A stretch of 64,000 nt of DNA from Microvirga pakistanensis (lineage in GTDB: Bacteria; Pseudomonadota; Alphaproteobacteria; Rhizobiales; Beijerinckiaceae): NCBI RefSeq assembly GCF_004458765.1, contig NZ_SPJX01000184.1:1-64000 (forward strand), given 5' to 3'. This document shows, in pieces, positions 26,056 through 35,457 of this stretch. Numbering within the stretch: the stretch's first letter is position 1; the number at the start of each line of letters is the position of its first letter. The notes beneath the pieces were generated by a model. The model did no database searches. It saw nothing but the letters and a program-made list of their open reading frames with translations, and was not told where the DNA came from. The translations under genes were made by a program, and so were the position numbers.

Positions 26056-28899
26056 TTATGGGCGCTCGATCTGATCAGGCGCCCATGGTTTATACCCACT
26101 GTTGCTTCTGTCTGTTGGGACGCTCTCGTCCGAATTGTGGTCAAGCAGACCACGGGCCGCTTCCGTCTCCAACAGCGCCGTTAGGGAATGGATCGCATGC
26201 TCGTTTGCAGACAGCAGGACTCCGCCGCAGACGCTCTTTTGCCCTGAGAACCGGTAACGGAGGACATTCGCCGGCTGCAGCCTACCTGACTGACCGGCAA
26301 TAAAACCTTGGATCGCCCCAGGCAGATCGTTACGCCCGCACTCCACGCTCATCCCACTGAAGTTGCCTTCGATTGTGCAGGGCTGAATCCTCAATTTCTC
26401 GTTCTTGCGATATGCGACCCCTAATTGCGTATTCGCGATCGCCATGACGATGTCAGTGTCGAAATGCAGGAACCCCTCGAAAGACACTGCCTTCGATCGA
26501 GTCACAAATCGGTCGAGTACGCCAATCCCATCGAGCTTGTCCAGAATGATGAAGATTCGGTGATGCTCATAGCTTGGCCCATACACATTGGTGCAGATCT
26601 TGAAGATGCTTACTCCTTCAAGGTCCTGACGGGCCACAATCCACCCCGATCCTGCGATTTGCTCGCGCTGATTGGGAAGGGCAACGTTATGGGATCTTGA
26701 CGCGATGATATACTGACGTGCTGCTCCGGTCTCGTGAAGATTGGATCCCTGGGGATCAACAATCCAGGGTGCGCCGCCGGCTGAATAGACAAAAGACGTG
26801 CAGTCATTATGGCCATGCTCATGGTGGCGGCTATTCAGCGATGTGCAGAAATAACCCCACTGCGAATTCTGCTCGTAGTGGCGGGCCGCGATCAGACCTG
26901 CCAGAGGAGAGGAGAAGATTTTCCTCCCCGTTGGATATGAAAGTTCAGTGGTAAGATCGTGATCCGAGAGCAATTCGGTTCCGTACCCGGAAATCAGGCG
27001 GCGCAGCCAGGATGCGTGGTGGAAGCCGTAAGGTGTATCTCCAAAAGCCGGAAGCATGCCCGACGGAGTGGTCACGGCAACCAAAGTTCGCAAGCCTTTT
27101 CGTATGCGAACGGCGAGATTGCTGCAGAATTCGCGTGTTTCAGAGGCACCTTCGAGGCAACGGGTCAGGATAAGGCCGAGGGAGATGAGCTCGAGTTGAA
27201 TGTGTAAGGATTGATCAACGAAGGAGCCATTCTCATCGATCAAGCGCTCGAACCCATCGCTCAAGTGCATTTGGGCGAGAGATGTCCAGTATGCTGCGGA
27301 TGGGATCTTTGGAAGGGCCTGTGCCAAAGCAAGCAGTGCGCACGCGGCATGAACTTGGACGACGGAATGCGAAAAGACATTCTGCCCCAAAATCTGCGCG
27401 ATGGCGAAACCATGCCGAACGACCTCGGCAAGGATGATGAGAATGTCCTGTGAGGAAATCGGTTGTGGCGCCTTCACACTCGAAGAAAGGAGCAGGAGTA
27501 ACGTTTCCGCGCGCGCGGACAACGCTCGAGGATGAAGACTGATCGGATCGCCTGGGTTCCCCCAAGGATTGGCATGTGACCAGGATGTGGCTAGTTTGAT
27601 TGCCCGTTTGAGACTCTCTGGGTCTTCCTCCGCAACAAGAGAGGAGAGCCATGCAAGGGATTGAAATTCGAGCCGCCAGGCGAGAGATTGGTAGGGATCC
27701 TCTATCCATTGCGGTTCGTCAGGCAGAGACCACGCAGGGAGACCCGCGAGCACGAGCTCACCTTTCGGGATGGTGCCCGCCTTGCCGCGCTGTACGGCTG
27801 CGAGCTTGTCATGAAATGTGAACGCTGATCCCAAGGCCCCATGATCGACGAGTCGCATCAGCATCGCCTCATTTGACATGCTCTCGCTCGAAGAAGAGGT
27901 GCCGTCTATTCTTTCCATAACTCGGTTGAGAAAGGTCGGAGCATCGGACACGCTGTCACCTGAAACTGCTTCCAGCGAAAGATCCTCATCGACCGAAACT
28001 TCGAGCGGGGTGACCAGCTTCATTCTTGCCGGGGCATGCCAGGCCTGAAATCCAATCTCGACGCTTGCAGCTCCTGGTGGCGGCACAAGGTTAAGAGTAA
28101 ACCGCCGGGCCTGCCGGTGGACAGGGATGTCGACGAAGGCTCCGACGGAAGGCGCTGCGGCTAACTCGGGGTAAGGAAAGGGCAGCTCCTCTCTCCTGGC
28201 GTCGCGATAAACAATGCGCGCTAGTGCACTGGTGGACTCAGAGCTCTCATTGATGATTTGCCCACGAACCAGCAGATTGCGTCCTGGTAACAGGGAAAAT
28301 TTGAACCAGGTTGCCTCCACATGGATTGGCCGCCAGCTGCGCCGCGCATCCAACGGCTCTGGTGTGATGATGCTGTCGGCTGGCGCGACGCCGTCGGAGC
28401 CTGTCGCGTGCGTCGATTTCTGGACCCCACCTTGCAGCAATTTCGGTTCGCTGATGGTGAAAGGGTGGGAATTGCGCCAGCTTCGGAAAGTGACAGACAG
28501 ACGTCTCGCGGGAGAGGGCATGAAGAACCCGAAAGAGATTTCGTGCGGCTTTGCCTCGTGCGCGCGGTAATCGGGTCCGGTCACATACCAGCTGTGAGGG
28601 TCGATCTGCGTTCTGGTGAGACCCGGGACATAAGCAAAGTCGATGCTTGAGCCATCGCCTGTTTGAAAGTCGAGCCCAACTACGGCGAAGTCTGGGGCAG
28701 CGCGGTTATCTTCTTCAGGATGCGTGTCCAGTTGGAAGTTGAACTCGCACCAGAGATCTGGCTCGATTCCGTCGAAGTTCAGTGTAGCCCTCGACCAACG
28801 GTTGTTGTTTGAGACAACAAGCTGAGTTGAAGTAGCATCCTGCGACTCCCCGTCGGCCTGATCGATACGGGTGGGGAGAATGCATTTTACAGGCAACAT
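26056..28899 (-). CDS. Heparinase II/III-like protein
   Basis: 947 residues. N-terminal beta-rich modules (about 1-160 and 190-330, similar to each other in pattern), an alpha-helical toroid-like middle, then the heparinase II/III signature near residue 690-720: HHEHGHNDCTSFVYSAGGAPWIVDP followed by SRSHNVAL. The family cleaves acidic polysaccharides by elimination. There is no signal peptide, and I do not know whether it is exported or catalytic. It converges with cheZ (14-base gap) and follows the FixJ-type gene on the same strand, an odd position between motility genes. A role in processing a surface polysaccharide is only inference. Confidence 0.8.
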   Translation of the reverse strand: MLPVKCILPTRIDQADGESQDATSTQLVVSNNNRWSRATLNFDGIEPDLWCEFNFQLDTHPEEDNRAAPDFAVVGLDFQTGDGSSIDFAYVPGLTRTQIDPHSWYVTGPDYRAHEAKPHEISFGFFMPSPARRLSVTFRSWRNSHPFTISEPKLLQGGVQKSTHATGSDGVAPADSIITPEPLDARRSWRPIHVEATWFKFSLLPGRNLLVRGQIINESSESTSALARIVYRDARREELPFPYPELAAAPSVGAFVDIPVHRQARRFTLNLVPPPGAASVEIGFQAWHAPARMKLVTPLEVSVDEDLSLEAVSGDSVSDAPTFLNRVMERIDGTSSSSESMSNEAMLMRLVDHGALGSAFTFHDKLAAVQRGKAGTIPKGELVLAGLPAWSLPDEPQWIEDPYQSLAWRLEFQSLAWLSSLVAEEDPESLKRAIKLATSWSHANPWGNPGDPISLHPRALSARAETLLLLLSSSVKAPQPISSQDILIILAEVVRHGFAIAQILGQNVFSHSVVQVHAACALLALAQALPKIPSAAYWTSLAQMHLSDGFERLIDENGSFVDQSLHIQLELISLGLILTRCLEGASETREFCSNLAVRIRKGLRTLVAVTTPSGMLPAFGDTPYGFHHASWLRRLISGYGTELLSDHDLTTELSYPTGRKIFSSPLAGLIAARHYEQNSQWGYFCTSLNSRHHEHGHNDCTSFVYSAGGAPWIVDPQGSNLHETGAARQYIIASRSHNVALPNQREQIAGSGWIVARQDLEGVSIFKICTNVYGPSYEHHRIFIILDKLDGIGVLDRFVTRSKAVSFEGFLHFDTDIVMAIANTQLGVAYRKNEKLRIQPCTIEGNFSGMSVECGRNDLPGAIQGFIAGQSGRLQPANVLRYRFSGQKSVCGGVLLSANEHAIHSLTALLETEAARGLLDHNSDESVPTDRSNSGYKPWAPDQIERP

Positions 28900-29000
28900 G
28901 TCGCAGCGCTTTTCAATGTACGGGTCAGAACCCTAGGCTCAGCCTCTGAGACCAGGCAACCCCTTGATCCCTCGACTGCCCTGTCCGGTAACGCATCAGA

Positions 29001-29621
29001 TCAATTGATGGTCGCGGCTTCGACAAAAAGGGCCATTCGGATGAGCTCGGAAAGGCTCCGAGCTTCCATCTTAGCCATAACGTTGGAGCGATGAATCTCG
29101 ACCGTTCGAATGCTGATGCTGAGTTCATGGGCAATGACTTTGTTAGCCTTCCCTTCGACAAGACAATCGAGGACTTGGCGCTCGCGCTGGGAAAGGGACT
29201 GCAGGCGCGCCTGCGTTCTGAGCAGCTCCTGGCTTCTACGAACGCTTCTCTCATCGCACACGAGTGCGAAGCGCACCACTTCAAGGAAGCGATCCTCACG
29301 AAAAGGCTTTTCGAGAAAGTCGATGGCTCCCGCCTTCATGGCCTCTACGGCAAGCGGGATGTCGGCGTGCCCCGTCATCACCACAACCGGTGCATTGATT
29401 CCCCGTTCGTTGAGCCGACGAATGAACTCTACGCCGTCGATCCCAGGCATGCGCACGTCTGTAACAATGCAACAGCGTCCTGGATCCGTTACCTCCTTCA
29501 GGAACGAGGTGGCAGATTCATATAGACGGACATTGAGGCCTGCAGAAACCAGCAGGAAGGCGAGCGCTTTGCGAACACCAACGTCGTCGTCTACCACATA
29601 AACGACTGCCCCGCCCGACAT
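29001..29621 (-). CDS. FixJ-type response regulator
   Basis: 206 residues. Receiver with the acidic patch VVDDDVG, phospho-acceptor D55 in TDVRMPG, Thr in VMTGHAD and Lys in LEKPF, then a LuxR/FixJ helix-turn-helix (LSQRERQVLDCLVEGK ... SIRTVEIHRSNVM). GGAG precedes the ATG. The order and motifs fit FixJ/NarL regulators activated by FixL-type kinases. It is divergent from the flgB operon and 10 kb from the FixL-like kinase gene. No FixK-type gene is visible. The target genes are unknown; the heparinase-like gene 101 bases downstream may be co-transcribed. Confidence 0.88.
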   Translation of the reverse strand: MSGGAVVYVVDDDVGVRKALAFLLVSAGLNVRLYESATSFLKEVTDPGRCCIVTDVRMPGIDGVEFIRRLNERGINAPVVVMTGHADIPLAVEAMKAGAIDFLEKPFREDRFLEVVRFALVCDERSVRRSQELLRTQARLQSLSQRERQVLDCLVEGKANKVIAHELSISIRTVEIHRSNVMAKMEARSLSELIRMALFVEAATIN

Positions 29622-30133
29622 CGGATTATTCTCCCATTATTATCGCCAACGAAACAGGCTTCACGCCTCAGGTAAATGCTAAAACGATTCGATCATCTGC
29701 CATATGCCCCGAGCCACCCTGGCAGTTTGATCTAGACACTCGCTTCTATGGCGTGTGCTCCTAACCATCTCAAGCCACTTCTTCAAGATGGCAGAAGTGT
29801 CGCTACTCTGTAACGAGCCGGCCGAAGCCAGTCTGACGGAATCCGTCGTGCACTGCGCCTGCGACACCCACTCGTGAGACGGGTGCGGGTATGACACTTG
29901 CTCCTTGGCAGAAGAATGTTACAAGGTTTGATGATCGTTACAGAATAGCGGTGATACTCAAGATACCAGTCGTGATAGACGTCAGGGGAGATCTAGCAAT
30001 GACCTCAACGACCTCAACGACCACCGAGCACGTTGCCGAACCGAGCTAAACGGCGGCTGCTCAGATGCCGCGTCAGCCTCATGCAAGATTGCGCGGGTAA
30101 ATGAATCTCCACCATGATGGCTTGGAGAGCACC
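29622..30133. promoter_or_regulatory. Divergent regulatory region between the FixJ-type gene and flgB
   Basis: About 510 bases serving the FixJ-type gene (leftward) and the class II flgB operon (rightward). Apart from the 16-codon frame at 29999 I see no gene. No clear sigma54 or sigma28 element is evident by eye. Confidence 0.5.
29999..30049 (+). CDS. Possible 16-residue leader peptide upstream of flgB
   Basis: ATG to TAA, encoding MTSTTSTTTEHVAEPS, with a strong AGGGGAGA Shine-Dalgarno 8 bases before the ATG. The first codons contain a tandem ACCTCAACG repeat. It ends 84 bases before the chosen flgB start. It could be a translated leader; it could also be chance. Confidence 0.3.
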   Translation: MTSTTSTTTEHVAEPS

Positions 30134-30520
30134 GTGACATCACCTGTTTATCTGTTCGATCTGGCATCACGGCAGTCCAACTGGCTCGCTGCACGTCAGA
30201 CCACGATCTCAGGAAATATCGCGAACGCAAACACGCCAGGCTACCGCTCAAAGGACGTGGAGGCATTCGTCGACGTCCTCGACAGGACGAAGTTGGCGAT
30301 GGCCGCGACCGATGGCGGCCATATCGGCTTCGATGCATCTCGACCTGAGAGTATGAAGGTGAAGAAGGCAGACAGCTGGGACACAGTCCATTCAAAGAAC
30401 TCCGTCAGCCTGGAGCAGGAACTGCTCAAAGCCGGTGAGGTGAACCGTCAGCACACCTTGAACACCAGCATCGTGAAGGCATTCCATCGGATGCTGATGT
30501 CCACCGTAAGGACTTCGTAA
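30134..30520 (+). CDS. flgB: Flagellar rod protein FlgB
   Basis: 128 residues with the rod/hook N-terminal pattern ([18 protein letters not shown]) and the C-terminal helix. It is a proximal rod subunit in the periplasm, exported by the flagellar type III system. I chose GTG at 30134 because GGAG sits 6 bases before it and the product then begins [12 protein letters not shown] as in other FlgBs. An ATG 11 codons earlier is possible. It opens the operon flgB to fliP. Confidence 0.93.
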   Translation: MTSPVYLFDLASRQSNWLAARQTTISGNIANANTPGYRSKDVEAFVDVLDRTKLAMAATDGGHIGFDASRPESMKVKKADSWDTVHSKNSVSLEQELLKAGEVNRQHTLNTSIVKAFHRMLMSTVRTS

Positions 30521-30936
30521 TGATCGACTCGCTCATTGCATCAACAAAACTTTCCAGCGCTGGGCTCGAAGCGCAATCTGCGCGTCTGCGGGTGATTTCT
30601 GAAAACGTCGCGAACTCTCAATCGACAGGACAGACACCCGGATCGGACCCCTATGCACGCAAAACAATCACTTTCAAAGCTGAGCTCGATCGCGCTCTGG
30701 GCGCATCTTCGGTGTCGGTGAAGGAAATTGGAAGAGATGAGACCGCATTCCCCGTCGAATACGACCCGGGAAATCCGGCTGCGGATGAGAATGGCATGGT
30801 GAAGAAACCGAACGTGAACATGCTGATCGAAATGGCTGACATGCGAGAGGCCAATCGTTCGTATCAAGCCAATCTTCAGATGATGAAGCAGGTGCGCGCG
30901 ATGATTTCCGCAACAATTGACCTGATGAGGGGCTGA
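30520..30936 (+). CDS. flgC: Flagellar rod protein FlgC
   Basis: 138 residues. N-terminal [17 protein letters not shown] and C-terminal [18 protein letters not shown] are the rod-protein signatures. The protein is a proximal rod component. The ATG shares its A with the flgB stop (TAATG), which indicates translational coupling. Confidence 0.95.
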   Translation: MIDSLIASTKLSSAGLEAQSARLRVISENVANSQSTGQTPGSDPYARKTITFKAELDRALGASSVSVKEIGRDETAFPVEYDPGNPAADENGMVKKPNVNMLIEMADMREANRSYQANLQMMKQVRAMISATIDLMRG

Positions 30937-30937
30937 T

Positions 30938-31270
30938 ATGATCAGTGCGGCATCACCAATCTCCTCAATGATCGATCACTTATCGCCTGCTACATCTGCA
31001 GTAGGTGTTGCAGCCAAACCGGCCGCCGGAGCCGCTTCCGTCGGAGTTGCGCAGGTTAGCTTCCTCGACACGATGGCGCAGGTTGCGTCATCTGCGATCG
31101 ATACGTTGAAAGCGGGAGAGGCGTCCTCAATTGCCGGAATCCAAGGTAAGGCATCGGTGCAACAGGTGGCGGAAGCCGTGATGGCCGCCGAGCAAACGCT
31201 TCAGACGGCAATCGCGATCCGTGACAAGGTTGTGGCTGCTTACCAAGAAATCTCACGGATGGCGATCTAA
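30938..31270 (+). CDS. fliE: Flagellar hook-basal body protein FliE
   Basis: 110 residues. The C-terminal part ([33 protein letters not shown]) is the FliE signature. FliE joins the MS ring to the rod and is the first axial protein exported. It begins one base after the flgC stop. Confidence 0.93.
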   Translation: MISAASPISSMIDHLSPATSAVGVAAKPAAGAASVGVAQVSFLDTMAQVASSAIDTLKAGEASSIAGIQGKASVQQVAEAVMAAEQTLQTAIAIRDKVVAAYQEISRMAI

Positions 31271-31280
31271 GGAGACGATC

Positions 31281-32069
31281 ATGAGAGCGCTTGCCATTGC
31301 AGCAACAGGAATGAATGCTCAGCAGCTCAATGTCGAAGTCATTGCTAACAACATCTCCAACGTGAATACCACCGCGTTCAAAGGTGCTCGAGCTGAATTT
31401 ACCGACCTTCTCTATCAAGCTGAACGCGCACAGGCTGTTCCCAACCAAACTGGTGCAAGTCCGGTTCCGGAAGGAGCAATGCTGGGACTGGGCGTTCGTG
31501 CAGCCGCCATCCGCAACCTTCATCGCCAGGGAACCTTGACCAGCACGTCCAATCAGTTCGATCTCGCTTTGAACGGGCGTGGATGGTTCCAAGTCGATTC
31601 ACCCAACGGCGAGACGGTTTATACACGAGCCGGAGCGTTCAATAAGGATGCCAATGGGCGGCTTGTGACGCTCGACGGATACACGCTCAACCCGCAGATC
31701 ATCGTTCCGGCAGATGCGATTGACGTCACAATCAACGAATCCGGTGAGGTTTTCGCGAAGATCGACGGCCAGATCGAGCCTCAGAACATCGGTCAACTGA
31801 TGCTCGCCAATTTCGCGAATGATGCGGGACTTGAACCCCTCGGCGGTAATTATTATCGAGAGACGCTCGCATCCGGCGCTCCCAATGTCGGCGCCCCATC
31901 CGACCCTGGTTATGGTAAGATTCACCAGGGCTATCTTGAAGCCTCGAATGTGGATGCCATCAAGGAGATCACCAATCTCATCACGGCACAGCGCGCATTC
32001 GAAATGAATTCCAAGGTCATCCAGGCAGCAGATGACATGGCAGGAACAGTCTCAAAAGGCATCCGCTGA
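31281..32069 (+). CDS. flgG: Flagellar distal rod protein FlgG
   Basis: 262 residues, standard FlgG length. It starts [17 protein letters not shown] and contains [18 protein letters not shown] and the C-terminal [18 protein letters not shown]. The ATG at 31281 has AAGGAGA directly upstream. It forms the distal rod through the peptidoglycan. Confidence 0.95.
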   Translation: MRALAIAATGMNAQQLNVEVIANNISNVNTTAFKGARAEFTDLLYQAERAQAVPNQTGASPVPEGAMLGLGVRAAAIRNLHRQGTLTSTSNQFDLALNGRGWFQVDSPNGETVYTRAGAFNKDANGRLVTLDGYTLNPQIIVPADAIDVTINESGEVFAKIDGQIEPQNIGQLMLANFANDAGLEPLGGNYYRETLASGAPNVGAPSDPGYGKIHQGYLEASNVDAIKEITNLITAQRAFEMNSKVIQAADDMAGTVSKGIR

Positions 32070-32092
32070 GTGATATGAGGCTGGGGGGTCCA

Positions 32093-32554
32093 ATGAAGAC
32101 GTCGCTTCTCTGCACGGTGACCGCTGCCGTGATCGTCGCCACAATCCAGACCGCTTTGAGCGAGGAACGGATTCTCCCAGTTCCAGCGGTAACCATTTAT
32201 CCTGGCGATACGATCAACGAATCGATGCTCAAGGATCGGACTTTTCCCGAGAACTACCGGTTCCGGACGGCAGTCGTGGAGTCGCCGCGCGTCCTGGCCG
32301 GTAAAACCGCTCGTCGTACCTTGCTTCCCGGAGAGCCCGTCCCACTGAATGCCGTCGACGACCCGAAACTCGTAACGCGCGGTGTTCAAACAGGCATCGT
32401 CTTCGAGGAAGGCGGATTGTCGATCATCGGAGTTGGAATTCCTCTTCAATCCGGGACCATGGGCGAGACGGTTCAGGTCAAGAACGTGGATAGCGGGCGG
32501 GTCATTACAGGCCGTGTCCAGTCCGATGGCAGGATCAGGATCGGCATCCAATGA
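32093..32554 (+). CDS. flgA: P-ring assembly chaperone FlgA
   Basis: 153 residues, short for the family (about 150-230). It has a signal peptide (about residues 1-23) and the SAF-type core: YPGDTINESML, LAGKTARRTLLPGEPV, and VKNVDSGRVITGRV at the end. It helps FlgI polymerise in the periplasm. I chose ATG 32093, preceded by a G-rich Shine-Dalgarno-like stretch; an ATG six codons upstream is weaker. Confidence 0.9.
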   Translation: MKTSLLCTVTAAVIVATIQTALSEERILPVPAVTIYPGDTINESMLKDRTFPENYRFRTAVVESPRVLAGKTARRTLLPGEPVPLNAVDDPKLVTRGVQTGIVFEEGGLSIIGVGIPLQSGTMGETVQVKNVDSGRVITGRVQSDGRIRIGIQ

Positions 32555-33651
32555 CCATGCGTCTTATCGTATTCATCCTGATTGCCCTCGTATCGTCGCA
32601 CGCCGCGGCGGCGACACGCATCAAGGATGTCGCGAATGTTCAGGGTGTTCGCGACAACCAGCTGATCGGCTATGGATTGGTGATGGGCTTGCAAGGCACA
32701 GGCGATACACTCCGCAACTCACAGTTCACCGAGCAGGCTCTCCAATCGATGCTGGATCGGATGGGAGTGAACGTCAGAGATGTCAATTTGCGGACGAGGA
32801 ACGTTGCGGCTGTCATCGTGACGGCTGACCTTCCCCCCTTCGTGGGACCGGGCTCGAGAATCGATGTGACAGTGACCTCGATGGGTGACGCCACCTCCCT
32901 GAAAGGCGGGACCCTGATGCTGACGGCTCTCCAGGGAGGTGACGGGCAGATCTACGCTGTCGCTCAGGGTGCAATTGTCGTTTCAGGCTTCTCCGCCCAG
33001 GGACAGGCTGAGACCCTGACCTCTGGCGTTGCGACATCGGGCCGGATTGCCAATGGAGCGTTGGTGGAACGGGAGGTTCGCGGCGGGTTCGACGCAGTCG
33101 GAACTCTCGCATTCGAGCTCAAGAATCCGGATTACAAGACGGCTACCCTTGTCACGGATGCGATCAACCAATACGCGCAACACCGCTATGGTACGCGCGT
33201 TGCGGTTCCAAAGGACTTCCGCACGGTCGTGCTCCACAAACCGAAGAGTATCGCACCAACCCGGTTCATCGCTGAGCTGGGGGATCTTGAGATCCAGCCT
33301 GACACGCCGGCGCGAATCGTAGTTGATCAGAGAACCGGGACTGTCGTTATCGGCAAGAACGTGCAGATCTCGACCGTCGCGATCACGCATGGTGCCTTGA
33401 CGATCCGGGTGACCGAAATGCCTGAGGTGTCGCAGCCTGATCCGATGTCGTTCGGCCAAACGGTAATCGTTCCCAGGACACAGATCTCGGCCGCGGAGGA
33501 GAGGGTTCCTCTTGCAATCGTCAAAGGCTCCGACCTGCAGACCCTGGTCAAAGGCTTGAACCAGATGGGACTGAAGCCATCGGATGTCATCGCGATCCTG
33601 CAGGCGGTGAAGACGGCGGGCGCTCTTCAGGCGGAGTTGGTGGTTCAATGA
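32551..33651 (+). CDS. flgI: Flagellar P-ring protein FlgI
   Basis: 366 residues with a signal peptide ending near AAAATRIKD, then the conserved NQLIGYGLVMGLQGTGD and the C-terminal NQMGLKPSDVIAILQAVKTAGAL. It forms the periplasmic P ring around the rod. It overlaps flgA by four bases. Confidence 0.96.
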   Translation: MTMRLIVFILIALVSSHAAAATRIKDVANVQGVRDNQLIGYGLVMGLQGTGDTLRNSQFTEQALQSMLDRMGVNVRDVNLRTRNVAAVIVTADLPPFVGPGSRIDVTVTSMGDATSLKGGTLMLTALQGGDGQIYAVAQGAIVVSGFSAQGQAETLTSGVATSGRIANGALVEREVRGGFDAVGTLAFELKNPDYKTATLVTDAINQYAQHRYGTRVAVPKDFRTVVLHKPKSIAPTRFIAELGDLEIQPDTPARIVVDQRTGTVVIGKNVQISTVAITHGALTIRVTEMPEVSQPDPMSFGQTVIVPRTQISAAEERVPLAIVKGSDLQTLVKGLNQMGLKPSDVIAILQAVKTAGALQAELVVQ

Positions 33652-34157
33652 CGAGGAAAATGACGCTGACTGCGGCGCATGCGATCACGATCGGTATCCT
33701 GATTGCTTCGCTCATGTCTGGGACCGCTTTCGCTCAGGAGAATGCGGCTGAAGCGAAAGGTAGTAACTTCTGCGCGAATATCGCCGACGCTGCGGCAGAT
33801 ACACGCTTCGCTCTCCAGAAGGCGGAACTCGCCAGTATGGAGAAGGAGATCGAGGGTAGGCTCAAGATCCTCGAGGCGAAACGTGCCGAGTATGAGGAAT
33901 GGCTTCGCCGCCGCAATGAGGTTCTCGCAAAAGCCGATAAAACAGTCGTGGCGATCTACTCACGTATGCGTCCGGAAGCGGCAGCGTTGCAACTGGGGAA
34001 CATGGAGGACGAGATTGCAGCCGCCGTTATTGCCGAACTCAACCCTCGAGTTGCCAGTGCAGTCCTAAACGAAATGGAACCGGCACGGGCCGCTCAACTG
34101 GCCAATATCATCACCGATGCTCCCAAACGGGTTGCGAACAATGGGAGAAAAGAGTGA
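33648..34157 (+). CDS. motE: Motility protein MotE
   Basis: 169 residues: signal peptide (to about residue 29, SGTAFAQ), a coiled coil (about 55-100) and an MgtE-N-like helical end (MRPEAAALQLGNMEDEIAAAVI, NEMEPARAAQL). In Sinorhizobium MotE is a periplasmic dimer that stabilises MotC. It overlaps flgI and flgH, the same flgI-motE-flgH order as in rhizobia. MotC is encoded at 39807. Confidence 0.9.
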   Translation: MTRKMTLTAAHAITIGILIASLMSGTAFAQENAAEAKGSNFCANIADAAADTRFALQKAELASMEKEIEGRLKILEAKRAEYEEWLRRRNEVLAKADKTVVAIYSRMRPEAAALQLGNMEDEIAAAVIAELNPRVASAVLNEMEPARAAQLANIITDAPKRVANNGRKE

Positions 34158-34852
34158 GGTTTGTCGTTGCTGTTGCCAGCGTTTGTCTCCTTGCTGCTTG
34201 CGCAACCCGCCCGGAGGATCTCGGTCGCGAGCCAACGATGACCCCGATCGGTTCGGGAATTGCCGTCGAGCGTGAGCCTCTTCCGCAAGTGTTCAGGAAC
34301 ACGACGAGTACGGCTCCTAACTCCACCTGGAGCAACACCAGCGCTGATCTGTTTACCAGTCCGCGGGCCCGACAAGTCGGAGACATCGTGACCGTCAACA
34401 TTCAGATTGACGACAAGGCCCAATTCGACAATGCCAGTGATCGGTCTCGAGTGTCTTCGGTCGATGCGGGTCTGAGCTACGGCTTTGCTTTCAAAGGCTG
34501 GCAGGCTGACGGAACGGCCGATGTGGGTCTGGAATCGTCCTCCTCATCCCAGGGCCAGGGAACGATTGACCGTTCCGAGAAACTGCGCCTCTCTGTTGCC
34601 GCGATCGTGACCGAGGTCCTCCCGAATGGCAATGTGATCATCAGTGGCTCTCAGGAAGTCAGGGTGAACTACGAGGTGCGCGTGCTGAACATCGCGGGTA
34701 TCGTCCGTCCACGGGATATATCGCCCAGGAACACGATCAGCTATGACAAAATCGCGGAGGCCCGGGTGTCCTATGGCGGTCGTGGACGCATTATGGAAGT
34801 GCAGCAACCTGCCTACGGGCAGCAGATCTTCGATGCTGTGACTCCTTTCTGA
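34154..34852 (+). CDS. flgH: Flagellar L-ring lipoprotein FlgH
   Basis: 232 residues. The signal peptide ends in a lipobox LLAAC with the acylated C16. The core has VGDIVTVNIQIDDKAQF and the C-terminus GRGRIMEVQQPAYGQQI. It forms the outer-membrane L ring. The start codon is GTG in a GTGA overlap with motE. Confidence 0.95.
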   Translation: MRFVVAVASVCLLAACATRPEDLGREPTMTPIGSGIAVEREPLPQVFRNTTSTAPNSTWSNTSADLFTSPRARQVGDIVTVNIQIDDKAQFDNASDRSRVSSVDAGLSYGFAFKGWQADGTADVGLESSSSSQGQGTIDRSEKLRLSVAAIVTEVLPNGNVIISGSQEVRVNYEVRVLNIAGIVRPRDISPRNTISYDKIAEARVSYGGRGRIMEVQQPAYGQQIFDAVTPF

Positions 34853-34872
34853 TAGGCGGTTGGACGAACACC

Positions 34873-35382
34873 ATGGCAGACATTTTGGCGCTTCCCTCTC
34901 GATCAGGTCAGACGCCCGCAAAGGAGGGCTTCAAAAGCCTGATCCTGACACTCGGAGTGCTGACGTTCCTGTCAGCTCTCATCGGGGGAGGCTTCGGAAT
35001 ATCCATCGTGTCGAATATCGAGAAGAGGGTCGAGGACAAGTACAGGTCAAACCCACAACCTTCTGCGGAAGCGCGTCCTTATTCCGGGGATATCGCGATC
35101 AGAAAGCTGGCGCCTGTGGTGACCAACCTCGCTGGTTCCGAAACCGACTGGGTTCGCCTCGAAGCATCCATCGTCTATAAGGGCGATTTCGAGTTGAACC
35201 CTGAGCTTCTCGCCGCTGAGACGAGGCAGGATGTGCTCGCATACTTGAGAACGGTCACGTTGGCTCAGATCCAGGGCCCGAGCGGTCTCCTTCACGTGAG
35301 GGAAGACCTTAACGAGCGAGTCAAAATCCGGTCGAAGGGAGCGATTCAGGAGCTGGTTCTTGAGTCTCTTGTCGTCCAATGA
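34873..35382 (+). CDS. fliL: Flagellar basal body protein FliL
   Basis: 169 residues: a cytoplasmic N-terminus, one membrane helix (about 21-46, ILTLGVLTFLSALIGGGFG) and a periplasmic stomatin-like domain ending in IRSKGAIQELVLESLVVQ. FliL surrounds the stator and supports torque. It lies 20 bases after flgH. Confidence 0.92.
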   Translation: MADILALPSRSGQTPAKEGFKSLILTLGVLTFLSALIGGGFGISIVSNIEKRVEDKYRSNPQPSAEARPYSGDIAIRKLAPVVTNLAGSETDWVRLEASIVYKGDFELNPELLAAETRQDVLAYLRTVTLAQIQGPSGLLHVREDLNERVKIRSKGAIQELVLESLVVQ

Positions 35383-35457
35383 TTTGACCGAAACCTCACA
35401 AGCGCCTGTGACCTGTTGCCTTTCCTGCAAGATTTTTCATTACGAAAGCATTCATTG

